A DNA stretch of 64,000 nucleotides from Rutidosis leptorrhynchoides. Taxonomy: Eukaryota > Streptophyta > Magnoliopsida > Asterales > Asteraceae. Below, piece by piece: positions 9,625-21,450 of this stretch. The position numbers were made by a program, and so were the translations under genes. Under the pieces are notes generated by a model that saw only the letters and a program-made list of their open reading frames with translations, ran no database searches and was not told where the DNA came from. The stretch's first letter is position 1; the number at the start of each line of letters is the position of its first letter. The DNA is taken from assembly GCF_046630445.1 (NCBI RefSeq), contig NC_092341.1, forward strand, positions 1,867,501-1,931,500, in the 5' to 3' direction.

Positions 9625-11450
9625 TGATAATGCTAAAAACGAACATATATTTCATAGCATTATCCCTCAAGAAAGACAAGCTTTTAGTTGCAATTGTTCT
9701 ATTTACAAGTAATATTCGTTTAAATAATAAAAGGTGAAGACGAAAGGCAGATTCAACGAATTGAAGACGCAAACGACCAAATAGCTAAAAAGTACAAAGT
9801 ACAATCAAAGTGGTTCAAATTATTGATGAGAAAAGTCTCAAAATTACAAGAATACAAGACGCAAAACGCAAAGTACAAGATATTAAATAATACGCAAGGA
9901 CGTTCAAAAATCCGGAACCGAGACATGAACCAACTTTCAGTGCGCGACGCATCGGACCAAAAATTACAAGTCAACTATGCATAAGAATAAAATATAATAT
10001 ATAATTAATTTATATATTATTATATAATATAATTTTACGCAGCCCACGTTTTGGATCAATATGTGAGCTGTAATCCAGACCTCCGCACTCGCGGAGTTCT
10101 GATGTATAAAATATCCGCACTCGCGGAGATCTACAGGAAAACGTGGGCCTATAAAAGCCATCGAATTCTGCACGAATTTTACACACCTTTTCTAATTCAT
10201 TCTCTCTATCTCAACATATATATATATATATATATATATTTATATTATAATTTTAATTTTAATTTTAAATTCTAATAATAAGGGTATGTTAGCGAATGTT
10301 GTAAGGGTGTAAGTCGAAATTCTGTCCGCGTAACGCTACGCTATTTTTAATCATTGTAAGTTATGTTCAACCTTTTTAAATTAATGTCTCGTAGTTAAGT
10401 TATTATTATGCTTATTTAAGTCGAAGTAATCGTGATGTTGGGCTAAATATTTAAGACGGGGTAATTGGGCTTTGTACCATAATTGGGGTTTGGACAAAAG
10501 AACGACACTTGTGGAAATTAGACTATGGGCTATTAATGGGCTTTATATTTGTTTAATTAAATGATAGTTTGTTAATTTAATATAAAGATTTACAATTGGA
10601 CGTAACTATAAATAACCATATACACTCGATCGGACACGATGGGCGGGATATTTATAAGTACTAATAATCGTTCATTTAATCGGACACGGGAATGGATTAA
10701 TAGTCAATGGATTTATTAAAACAGGGGTGAATTATATACAAGGACACTTGGTGTAATTATAGTTTAAGTCCCCAATTAGTTGGAATATTTGACTTCAGAT
10801 ATAAGGATAATTTGACGAGGACACTCGCACTTTATATTTATGACTGATGGACTGTTATGGACAAAAACCAGACGGACATATTAAATAATCCAGGACAAAA
10901 GACAATTAACCCATGGTAATAAACTAAAAATCAACACGTCAAACATCATGATTACGGAAGTTTAAATAAGCATAATTCCTTTATTTCATATTTAATTGCA
11001 CTTTTAATTATCGCACTTTTTAATTATTGAAATTTTATCGCACTTTAATTATTGTCATTTACTTTACGTTTTAAATTAAGTCTTTTATATTTTTAATATT
11101 TTACATTAGGTTTTAACTGCGACTAAAGTTTTAAAATTGACAAACCGGTCATTAAACGGTTAAAATCCCCCTTTTATAATAATAATACTACTTATATATA
11201 TATATTTATATTTTTAAAAATATAGTTTTAAAAATATAGCGTTAAACTTGGCTAAGATCCCTGTGGAACGAACCGGACTTACTAAAAACTACACTACTGT
11301 ACGATTAGGTACACTGCCTATAAGTGTTGTAGCAAGGTTTAGGTATATCCACTCTATAAATAAATAAATAACTTGTGTAAAATTATATCGTATTTAATAG
11401 TATTTCCTAGTAAAATATAAACTATTTCGTATATACCTCTACGCACATCA
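9625..11450 (+). repeat. Athila 3' LTR, 1826 bp
   Basis: Begins TGATAATGCT right after the polypurine tract and ends CGCACATCA, giving TGAT...ATCA terminal inverted repeats. Promoter elements are at 10042-10157. Downstream are AT-rich blocks (repeated TTATCGCACTT wording near 11000-11060) and a C-terminal-side region reading GATCCCTGTGGAACGAACC. The partner LTR is outside the window, so its age cannot be judged. Confidence 0.88.
10042..10157 (+). promoter_or_regulatory. LTR promoter: nested cruciform plus TATA box
   Basis: TATAAAAG at 10150-10157 is a good TATA box. Immediately upstream, an 11-base perfect inverted repeat GCCCACGTTTT (10042-10052) / AAAACGTGGGC (10138-10148) encloses two hairpins: 11-base arms with one mismatch at 10076-10101 (core CTCCGC-ACTC-GCGGAG) and TCCGCACTCGCGGA at 10114-10127. 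The arrangement could fold as a cruciform touching the TATA box. Confidence 0.7.
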
Positions 11451-13106
11451 GACTCCATGCACATAGCTTGTATAACGTATAAGCAAACAGCGGAAGACTT
11501 CTAGGAACCTGAGAATAAACACGCTTAAAAGTGTCAACTCAAAGGTTGGTGAGTTCATAGTTTTAATGTTGCGCATAATCTGTATATAAAGGTGGATCAC
11601 AAGATTTCAGTTGTTTCATCCGAAACGTTTATCAAATTATTCTACAAGATTGAGCACCCTGGTAACTAAACTTTAACGTTATAATAAGTACCCATGTTTT
11701 AACATACATGTAACCAACATGTACAATACACGCAATCTAACGTGTACTAAACTCAAATAGCATACGTCTGTTTTATAGTTCAGGCTAGGGTTTCTAAACC
11801 TAGAATAGACGGGGATGTCAAGCCCTATGGATCCATATACAACTATTAGCGCCCACCAGTTCTTATAACCGGCAGTTACTAGTTACCAAAACTAAGGGAT
11901 TTTCGGTTCAAACTCGGTGTAGAATTTAGTATGTACTTGTATCCATTGCGTTTAAAATAAAGTGCATGTATTCTCAGCCCAAAAATATAGATTTCAAAAG
12001 CAATTAAAAAGGGAGCAAATGAAACTCACCTTAGCAGCACATAAGGTCATTCACCAAAATGTGACCGAAACTCGTAATGCAAAATAACCGTAGATCTCAA
12101 CTTAGAGAGCATATGTTGGTCAATACATGCCTAACAAGCTAGGTCGGGTCATAGTGTATCACAATCCTAATGCTCGAGACCGATATGCAAAAGTTAACAA
12201 AAGTCAATCTCACCCAATATGATCTTTAAATCTATACATGTTTATTAACATAGTATAAGTTTTGATAATTGAACGAATTTATAGTTTATCAAACTCAAAA
12301 TATTATTTATTTTAGGAGCTATATTATATTTGAATTATCATGGCAATCGAAAATATTTTATTATTTCACATAGTTTTTCAATACTTGTAGAATCAGATTA
12401 TTGTGTTTATAAAGCTTTAAAACATGATACGACAGTCAACTTTGACAATTGTTCAACAAAACGAGACGTGCCTTATATAGAAATTTATTCACTCGATTAG
12501 TAATATCTAAAAATCCAATTTATCAATCTCATATACAAGTTGTTTAAATATTAATTTACAGTTTCAAACACAATTTCAATTAACGTCAAACATAATTCAG
12601 TTGACCATATCTTTTAATCCGTTCATCGAAATCACGCGATTTCTAAATGAAAAGTTAATAATTTTTCGCCAGCTTTCCAAAAAATGCATATCATATACTT
12701 TATATTAGTAGCATATGTATCAAATTCGTGATTCATCATAAACTATCTAACAACAAAATTAAAGTATACAAGCATGCATAAACATATATACTCGAGCACT
12801 AGACATGGATACACTATTAATATATAAAAGATAAGATATGAATGCTCACGTATCAATATTGTGATTCAATATTGTAGGATAGTACGTAGACGCAACGGAG
12901 ATGATAAACACTAAGTTGACCTCATGAACAATACCCATGAACCATACCCATAACCTCCATAGCTATAACCCATAATTTCCTTAGCTCTATCCCGCTCGAA
13001 AAACTCGTTTTGAAATAACTCGCTCATGACCCCGTCGTAGTATTTTATGTGTACTACTAATAATACTAATACTACTAATAATAATATTAAGATTAATCAT
13101 AATCTC

Positions 13107-13388
<282 letters not shown>

Positions 13389-13448
13389 GTTAAGAGTTCG
13401 AGAGAGATAGAATGAATTTGTGAGTTAAACGGAACCAGAAGTCGACTG

Positions 13449-13526
13449 CTTTATAGGATTGAAACCCACCTACCACACCATGTGATCGCATGGGCTTGTG
13501 GGCATTTTGCCATGCGATCGCATGGC
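13449..13526 (-). promoter_or_regulatory. LTR promoter: paired GATC-centred palindromes and TATA box
   Basis: On the - strand, the perfect 18-base palindrome GCCATGCGATCGCATGGC (13509-13526) is followed by CCATGCGATCACATGG (13478-13493, one mismatch from a palindrome) and then TATAAAG (13449-13455). This is the same order as in the Athila LTR: two related dyads, then TATA. Confidence 0.6.
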
Positions 13527-14859
13527 CTAAAGTTACAGCTCACAATTTTTAATTCTATGACTACCGGCATATATGTATATATTATTTAATATATAATATA
13601 TTAAATCTTTAGAATTAATTAAATATTATATTATATTCTCGTGCATAGTTGATTTGAAATTTTTGCACCGATGAATTGTACATTGACTTTTGACTTTCGT
13701 ACCGGTTCTGGTTTTTCGAATGCCTTTTCATACGCTTAGAAAACTTGTACTTTACGTTTCGTGACTCGTACCTTTGTCAAAATGTAGTCTTAAATAATCA
13801 ATAAACTATATTACTCAAAGTGTATCTTGAACTTTCGAGTGTTTTGGTCATTTGCTTCTATAAATCAATGTCTCGTTGTTTACTAAAATATATTATTTTA
13901 AATCAAACGTTTTATGACTAAGTTAATATTATATTTTATCACTTTGTAAAATATAAATATATTTTCATTTAGTAATAAATTTGTACATATGATTGAAATA
14001 TTTATTTAATAATATTTAGTTTTTCAAAATCAGTTATATTTCAAAGTTTATTTCAAAATCGTTTAAATAATAGAAATTATTATAACACGTCACATTTACA
14101 CTTTAAAGCTTAAATTGATAAAATTCCTTTATACGTCAATGTTTATTTTAATTTCTCAAACGTTCTAATTAATATATTTAATTATCAGTCGAATCAATAA
14201 ACAAGTGTTACTATCGTTTACTTAACTAATTTGAAATCATATATATATACATACATATCTATTTACACATTATTGTTCATGAATCGTCAAGAACAGTCGA
14301 AGGGTAAATGAATACATGAACACAGTTCAAAGTTTTTGAGATTTCAACATTACAGACTTTGCTTATCGTGTTAGAAACATTAAATCATTTAAAGATAAAG
14401 TTTAAATTTGGTCAGAAATTTCCGGGTCGTCACAAAAGTAGTTTAAACCAATGTTGCAATATTCGTTACTCGAAGAGAACTCATATGGAACTTTTAAGGG
14501 AGTATTTAGGAACATGAGGATTACTTTAAAGTTAGACCAAGGTTGACTATAAATATATAAACATTAATAATAAACTTATAAAAATATATAAAAAAAATTA
14601 CATTTGTAATTATATTTTTATTACTTAAATGTTTTATTAAAAAAAACAATAGCAATACACTTTAAAACAAAAGTAAAAGCATGCCCTAAATTGACTGTCG
14701 ATTATTGGCGTCAACAGCAATCGTCGATTTATTGGCATCTTGACTGCCGTTTAGAGCCTAAATTGAATTTCAGGCAGAATTTAAAACCCATAAAAATTTG
14801 ATTCTACCATTTTCATGGCGTCTCATTTTTATTTTTAATTCTTTTTTAAATTTCCTACT

Positions 14860-15060
14860 TATTGGACGGAGGTCCACTCGGAAGCAATCTCTTTATCCGT
14901 CGAATAGAGAGAGGGATGAATTTCTCTACTTTTGAGAGTGTTTTCACTCTGGGTGAAGAAATGACTCTTTTTTATTCTCAGATAGGGGAAGAATTGTCTA
15001 CATCTCACCTCCCACATACATTACTCACGTGGTATTGAGTTTTGTTGTTGTTGTTGTTGT
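14860..15060 (+). mobile_element. 5'-truncated RTE-type LINE, 3' end with (TTG)n tail
   Basis: The stretch contains the wording GTCTACATCTCACCTCCC and GTGGTATTGAGTTTTG and ends in TTGTTGTTGTTG. Plant RTE-clade LINEs and the SINEs that use them typically end in a TTG tail. There is no reverse transcriptase here, so only the 3' end was inserted. A weaker relative may lie at about 46890-47020. Confidence 0.5.
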
Positions 15061-15391
15061 AAGAGCATGTATATAACTACAACTCACAATAAGATATAGC
15101 TCATGAAAAGTGAAGAGCTACTACACTTTACTCCTATTTCACTTGATTTATTCTTAGTCTTCTTCCAAAATCTCATAACGTCCAGTAGATCTGGGGAACA
15201 ACAATTTAAAATTCGTGGAGTAAAAGCCGATCTAGTGAAGATTTGAGCAGATGCGAGCCGTTGACCGACGTTGACCGAGTTGGTTTACTCGACTCAGCCT
15301 TCATCTTTTTCTGAGAACTCGGCAAGTTCTCTCAAAGTTAAACCAAATTCCGCAACCTTGGTCTTAACAAACTACATTGATTATAATCATA

Positions 15392-15600
15392 AGGGCTTAA
15401 TGGTAAAAACTAGGTCTTTAGATGTGAAATTATATAGAGGTCATAAATTCGAATCTTAAAAACAAAAAAAATATATACTTCTTTGTGGCCACAAAGGTTC
15501 ATCCGCAATAACTCCAAACTACTCATAAAGAGAGTGGTCGTCCTGAAATTATTCGTCTCGCAAAGCAGATCATATACCCAATATGAAAACAAACACCAAT
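15392..15600 (+). mobile_element. tRNA-derived SINE-like sequence
   Basis: GGCTTAATGGTAAA (about 15394) resembles an A box and CATAAATTCGAATCTT (about 15442) a B box, about 45 bases apart, followed by A-rich sequence and a short body. Ends and target duplications are not clear. Confidence 0.4.
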
Positions 15601-15730
15601 TATGTGAATTCAGGAACTCCTATCCAATGGTAGAGCTTAAACATTATTTGTTGTAACAACCCCAAACCAAAACACAAACGAACCCGCGGAAAATATCAAA
15701 ATAAAAAAAAAAATTATTTGTTCAGCATCT

Positions 15731-15766
15731 GGTGCGCCGCGCCAGACCCCCGCGCGGCGCGCCAAA
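15731..15766 (-). promoter_or_regulatory. GC-rich dyads with an E2F-like site
   Basis: Two adjacent GC-rich dyads, one being the palindrome GGCGCGCC (15756-15763). Read on the transcribed strand the second gives TTTGGCGCG (15758-15766), which fits the E2F consensus TTTSGCGCS. A similar pair with the same 9-mer is at 17552-17587. Binding is not shown. Confidence 0.45.
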
Positions 15767-16416
15767 CTGGTCTGTCCCAAAAGTCTTGAAATGAGAAAAA
15801 GATTGGCCACTTCCCGACATAATTAGACAAAACGCTTTTAACAACATATTCAAATATGTAAAACTAACACATTCCATTAATAAAAATGAGTTTTACGAAG
15901 CGGGGCCCACATCGGCCGTTTTACGAGTTTAATACAAAATATGAGTTTCGACCATCAAAAGTTTAAGTACCAAACTACACTACGAGCATGGTGTTTGGGA
16001 TTAAACTACACAAGTCTCGGTCAAACTCCAAAAGCTAATATCTCCAAAAGCGTTCCCTAACAACAACGGGATCTTTAATCCAAGATGATGCCCTTACCCT
16101 TGTCCACAACCGAACCTATAAAAAGGTAAACAACGAGAGGGTAAGCTAACACTTAGTGAATGCAATAAGTATACACATATATATATAATATACCTACTTG
16201 CAATCACTTACTCAAACACCGCATACATGCTAGCAACACAATTAGCTTATAATCTCGAATACGAGCTAGAAATCTCCAATACCACAAGCTAGCATAGCAA
16301 CGCATATAAATATAACTCGAATAATATAATATGCTTACACTTACAACACAATAACCATGGTTAACCAATCGTACAAGGGAATGGCGCCCGCGAAAGGCCA
16401 TCGGAGTTCACAACAT

Positions 16417-16680
16417 CCATTAGTGTACTTAGCACCTCGTATCACTAACCCCCAGGTGGCATCTTAACACCTCAATACTTCACCCTCGGGTGGCGTCTTA
16501 ACACCTCGACACTTCACCCTTTATTATTTTACGTAGTGGTGTCTTAACACCTCGACACTACACCCCTAGATGGCATCTTAACACCTCGATGCTTCACCCC
16601 AAGTGGCATCTTAACACCTCGATGCTTCACTCATCACGTGAAACTTGGTGTCTTAGCACCTCGACACTACACATTTCACG
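16417..16680 (-). repeat. Array of seven covarying hairpin units in the Tekay LTR
   Basis: Units of about 33-40 bases share the loop TTAACACCTC or TTAGCACCTC. The arms differ between units but stay complementary: GCATC/GATGC in some, GTGTC/GACAC in others, GCGTC/GACAC (wobble) in one. The last unit has an extra outer stem CGTGAAA/TTTCACG. The partner array is at 44710-44973. Confidence 0.7.
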
Positions 16681-17551
16681 CGACAACAAATAGATACATT
16701 ATATACCTACACATATAATTATTCCACTCACCTTACGCCTTCGGTGAATCGATAACCAAGCTTGAAACTTCAAGGTAACGCACCTATTACAAAGTACATA
16801 TAATCATTCATTCATTCAAGTTGGTCAAACTCACACACTCACCATTACTAGGTCATTTTGACCCATTTGGACACTTAACCCTAAAATTGGGTCAACTCAC
16901 ACCAAAACCCTAATATTAGCCAAGATAGGTTTAAAACAAATTTCAACACAAGGCTTATGCATTAATCACAAACATTAACTAACTTAGGTCCATTTTGACC
17001 CATTTGACCAATTTAAAGTCAACACACCCATTTTGGGTCATTCACTAACCCACACAACACCCATTTACATACATATTGGTGTGCTAGCAATTTACTAACT
17101 GATTAAGTTCATAAACATCAATTTAACATTTTGAAAACCCTAGTTAGTCACCTTTGGGTCTACATGACCCAATTCCACCCAAAAACCCCTAATTCATTAA
17201 CAAATGGGTTTTATGTGCAACGCTACCCAAACCCTAACCCTTAATACAATTAAACAAGGAAGTTAAGATTAGAGCATACAACTACTACCAAAACGAAGCT
17301 AGATGATAGATGAACAACTTTAAAGCTTGCACTTAGACCCGATTCAACCTTCTTCTTCCTTATTTTGAGCTCTCTCACTCTAGAAAAACCCTCTCTCTCT
17401 AAAATTGAATGGATGAGGTTGATGTAGGTGGAAATGGAGTTAATGAGGCCTCAACAACTGGTTTAGGGTCTTAAAGTCGGACCCCATGTGATTTTACCAA
17501 TTTACCCCTAAAATATCTAATTTTAAAAGGAAGTGAGCTGTCACAACATAT

Positions 17552-17587
17552 CGGCGCGGCGCGCCAAATGGCTGCGCGGCGCGCCAG
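17552..17587 (-). promoter_or_regulatory. Second GC-rich dyad pair with E2F-like site
   Basis: GGCGCGGCGCGCC and GCGCGGCGCGCC lie 6 bases apart; the first gives TTTGGCGCG on the - strand (17560-17568). This lies about 110 bases inside the 5' end of the LTR. In the partner LTR (about 45845-45880) the first dyad is mutated and the E2F-like match is lost. Confidence 0.4.
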
Positions 17588-17690
17588 TTGCCTAGTCCAG
17601 ATTCTGCCTTTTATTTAAAATATGAAGCGAACACCCACTCAACGCATACCGTATTTACACATATGTACGATGAAATAATAGGGTCTTATA

Positions 17691-17704
17691 ACTCTCCCCA
17701 CCTT
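17691..17704 (-). promoter_or_regulatory. Tekay polypurine tract
   Basis: AAGGTGGGGAGAGT on the - strand directly precedes the 3' LTR, as expected for the plus-strand primer. Confidence 0.8.
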
Positions 17705-18415
17705 ATTCGGATTGCGTCCTCGCAATCCAAGCCGCATGATAAGAGGGAAGATAAACCAACACGAACTCTTCGGGCTCCCAAGTAAACTCGGAACCTTTAC
17801 TACGACGCCATTAAACTTTAAAGGTCCTAACCTCTTTATGTCTCAACCTTTTGACCTTCTCATCGAGTATGTCAATCGGTTCCTCAATATACTCTAACTT
17901 ATTATTTAGCTCAATCTCGTCTAATGGTACCCAAGATGAATCATCCGCGAGACACTTACGAAGATGGGAAACATGAAATGTATTATGGATCCTCGCAAGC
18001 TCTTCGGGTAATTTCAAACGATACGCGACTTCACCAACCCGAGCTAAAACCTTAAATGGTCAATACCCTTCCATGGCGAAACCTTAAGCATCACCATGTC
18101 ATCTTCTTGAAATTCGATCGTTCGTCTACGTTTGTCGGCATACGACTTTTACCTATCTTGAGCCTTTTTCAAATGCTCTCGAATCATATCAATTTTGCTA
18201 TTCGTCTCTAAGACCAAATCGGTACTCCCGATTTCCTTATGTCCCACTTCACCCCAACAAATTGGGGTTCGACACCTACGCCCATAAAGCATCTCATATG
18301 GCAGCATCCCGATACTAGTATGATAATTATTATTGTACGAGAATTCCACCAAAGGTAAGTGCTCATCCCAACTACCACCAAAATCAATAATACACGCCCG
18401 TAACATATCCTCCAA
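17703..18415 (-). pseudogene. Tekay integrase C-terminus and chromodomain
   Basis: The first part (18149-18415) reads like the end of the integrase core (DMLRACIIDFGGSWDEHLPL, YEMLYGRRCRTPICWGE). After a frame change near 18020-18150 the linker LPEELARIHNTFHVSHLRKC leads into a chromodomain at about 17740-17860, with motifs RTFKV, GSEFTWEPEEF and a final YLPSYH. A TAA splits the chromodomain after RTFKV, and the normal stop is TAA at 17703-17705. Chromodomains steer integration toward particular chromatin marks, which defines chromoviruses. The damage means no functional protein. Confidence 0.85.
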
Positions 18416-19390
18416 AGTTTGATTCGTACGTTCAGTTTAACCATCCGTTTGAGGATGATACGCCGTGCTCAATTTCAATTGTGTACCCATATCTTCATGA
18501 AACTTTTCCCAAAACCGAGATGTAAAACGAGTATCTCGATCTGAAATAATCGATATAGGAACTCTGTGTCGAGAGATGACTTCCTTGATAAACAACTTAG
18601 CCAAGGTCTCCGACGATATCGCTTCCTTAATGGGAAGAAACAAAGCACTTTTCGTCAATCGATCGACTATCACCCAAATTGAATCAAATTGGGTTCTCAC
18701 CGTTTTAGGTAACTTTGTAATGAAATCCATGGTAATGTGCTCCCATTTCCATTTTGGGATTTCTAACGGTTGTAACTTACCATACGGCTTTTGGTGCTCG
18801 GCCTTAACTTGCAAACACGTGAATTGCTCAACATACTTTACAACATCATGTTTCATGCCCGGCCACCAATAATCCTTCCTCAAATCAAGATACATCTTCG
18901 TTGCGCCCGGATGAATGGAATACTTTGACTTATGTGCTTCATCAAGTAGCACTTGTCGATACTCACCCATCTTAGGCACCCACACTCTTCCTTGAAAGGA
19001 CAACAAACCACGCGAGCCCAAAGTAATGAATTCCGATTGCCCCACAATTCGCTCTGCATGCTTGTTGTGAACGTAAGCCTCTATTTGAATCACACCAAGT
19101 TTTTCAAGAAAATCGTTAGTAATAATCATACATAACAATCCCAATCAAAACGCCGGGTGATGACTCTTTCGACTTAACACATCTGCGACCACATTCGCCT
19201 TGCCCGGATGATAAAGTATTTCACAATCATAATCTTTTACCACATCCATCCACCTACGTGGACGATAATTCAAATCTCATTGATTAAAGAGATGTTTCAA
19301 GCTCTTATGATCCGAATAAATCGTACTCTTAACACCATACAAGTAATGGCGCAAAATTTTCAACGCATGCACAACCGCCGCCAACTCAAG
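18416..19390 (-). pseudogene. Tekay RNase H end and integrase core
   Basis: Starts inside RNase H at the junction ([28 protein letters not shown]) and continues into integrase. The zinc region keeps [13 protein letters not shown] but reads [11 protein letters not shown] where two Cys are expected, so one zinc ligand is probably lost. Core Asp residues are visible in TMDFITKLP and SDRDTRFTS. At the position of the catalytic Glu region the frame hits TAA (18435-18437) directly after YHPQTDG, then resumes with TERTNQTLE. One more stop lies at about 19145. The RNase H part is cut off at 19390 by the inserted block. Confidence 0.88.
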
Positions 19391-20445
19391 ACAAGGACCA
19401 AACCCTATATTCAAAGAATCTAGGTAATTCTAGATCCGCCGAAATCTTTAGAGAATACCTTGCTCCGAAGTCATGTTAAAACCTTGCGGAAAAAAAATTT
19501 CCTTATCAACTTTCGAACTTAGAAATTCCAAAATATCATCATAAATATCTTCGATATTTCTGAGGATATTTTTATAAATATTCTTGTCCGAAATTATCTA
19601 CCTCTTCGTGTTTTCTGTATTTCATTATATTGGAAACTTTTGTAAAATCTAAGAATGAATTATGAATGAATTGTAGAGAAGTGTTGGGAATTGAAGCATG
19701 AGTTAGTATGATATAATAACGCCCGGCCAACGTGATTATATTACAGTAAGTCATGCCGAGTTACTAATGAAACGTGATGATGGTTCACAGTAGATCATAC
19801 CATTATCATGTGTCATGTTACATAACTCTTTCATTCTACTTAACTTCTGAACATATCAAGAAAATGTATTCTTGATGGTTCTATCTTCTGTGATATTGAT
19901 AAATTTGAAAATCAAATCGTGCTATCACGTTCCTTCCTGCTTAGAACATTATAAACATTCGAAATTCTGAATCTACGAGTTCTGGACCATTATTCGCTTG
20001 ACTTGAAGTCGAGAAGAGAAAACAAAAGCATAGAGCTTTGAAATATACGGGGGCATATCAGACGGAGTAATCGAGGCATATCACCGTATTTAATTAAAGA
20101 GGTCCTAATTTCCTTATTCGCCGAAGAATCAAATCTTTTAGATTTCGAAGATTATCTTTAAATCCCTTGAATTCCGGAATTCAACCAAAACAACGTCAAA
20201 AGTTAAGAGGCATCCTATTTTTTTTAAATTCAACCACGACTACGTCAAAAGTTATGACGAACTTTATCTCCCTAATTCACTCTTTTGTGATAGCTTCATT
20301 CATACGTTTCGAGTAATCGAATTGTTTAATCTAATAAAGATAAAACTATATTTATCAACTCATAATCGTCATAAAAACATTCTTATTGTTAGCCATGACG
20401 ACCTCACTCAAATTTCGGGACGAAATTTCTTTAACGGGTAGGTAC
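19391..20445 (+). mobile_element. Truncated internal region of the non-autonomous element
   Basis: Homologous to about 36140-37481. Starts inside the poly(A)-binding-protein-like fragment and ends with the polypurine context TTTAACGGGTAGGTA (20430-20444). Compared with the full copy it lacks about 280 bases between GGGGG and ATATCAGACGG (junction near 20050), which removes the antisense ORF and its TATA box. Confidence 0.8.
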
Positions 20446-20729
20446 TGTGACGACCCGGAAATTTTCGACTAAATTTAAACTTAAATCTTTATATGGTTTC
20501 AACACGATAAGCAAAGTCTGTAATATTGAGTCTCAAAGTTTGAACTGTTTCATATATTCAATTGACATTCGACTGTCCTCGACGATTCACGAACAACTAA
20601 TTGTAAATAGATACATATATATATTAATTTGAAATATATTTGAAATAATATATGATTTAATTGTTGGAAATAAATATGAAAAATAATATGCGATGTAATG
20701 AAAACTATTATTATAAATATATAAATATA

Positions 20730-20769
<40 letters not shown>

Positions 20770-21450
20770 AATGATCGTACGTTTTGATTGACACACAAAC
20801 ACGAACCACTTGTCTCGTTTTTCCATCCGTGAACTTATTTAGATTAGTATGTAATCACTATACTTGATTGAGTATCTTCAATTAAACAACTAGTAAATAT
20901 CCTATATATTAATATACATATATAAATATAATTGTGATGATATCAACCAAACCCATCTTATCTTTCTCCTTTCTTCTTTTGATGTCATATTAGTATTTTT
21001 TTTTCTTTATGTGATTTCAATCACAACAACCCCATATTCAATTTCATCCGTGATTAGTGTTATTGTGTTTGTTACTATTTTCATTTGAAAACCAAACCTA
21101 ACACCTACTTATTATATATATGTATATAATGTACATAGACACAGATTACTTACACTTATTTCTCTTAGATGCAATCAATTCAATTCTCATAACTCAAAAA
21201 TTCCTTGAGGCATTTGAACAAAATCAACGTACATACTAGGTATAATATGTTTCTGTTTAATTCTATTTCTATTACACTTAGAATGTAATCCATCAACAAA
21301 CAACCTTCACGAACATCCACCGTCACCAAACTGAAAACCATCCTAAACTGCCGGAACAAGCTACATGGTTGCTTCTATGATATTCGTTTCAAACCTGTTA
21401 AAACTCGAACCATTACCAAAACCCACCACCTTGGTCACTTTCTATCAACA
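20446..21450 (+). repeat. First part of the interrupted LTR
   Basis: Begins TGTGACGACCCGG and matches 37482-38587 closely, with about 11 substitutions by eye plus a long TA-repeat difference. Stops at the CAACA target duplication (21446-21450) where the inner element begins; the LTR resumes after 31027. Confidence 0.88.

Larger units (their letters stand above)
1..11450 (+). mobile_element. Athila-type Ty3/gypsy retrotransposon, 3' part
   Basis: The element enters from the left edge, so the 5' LTR, gag and the beginning of pol are outside the window. Order on the + strand is protease, reverse transcriptase, RNase H, integrase, a small zinc-knuckle ORF, a long spacer, an Athila ORF-1/env-like ORF, a 2-kb 3' untranslated region, a polypurine tract and a 1826-bp LTR. 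Long LTRs and an extra ORF after integrase are typical of the Athila lineage. Pol and env-like frames carry stops and a frameshift, so this copy cannot make its own proteins. It ends at 11450; the next bases GACTC would be the target duplication, but the other copy is outside the window. Confidence 0.92.
14435..15651. other. Older sequence between two LTR elements
   Basis: Unique-looking flank of the LTR remnant and of the Tekay element. It holds a LINE 3' end (14860-15060) and a SINE-like segment (15392-15600). A 62-codon open frame at 15271-15459 overlaps the SINE and is not supported as a gene. Confidence 0.5.
15652..17690 (-). repeat. Tekay 3' LTR, 2039 bp
   Basis: On the + strand it runs TGTAACAACCCC ... 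GGGTCTTATA; the last bases were TTACA, as in the partner copy. The adjoining 17691-17704 is the polypurine tract (minus-strand AAGGTGGGGAGAGT). It contains GGCGCGCC dyads near both ends and an array of seven hairpin units at 16417-16680. Confidence 0.9.

Noticed and set aside
16204-16401. 65-codon frame, repeated identically at 44497-44694
   Set aside because: Present in both Tekay LTRs as copies; no protein character.
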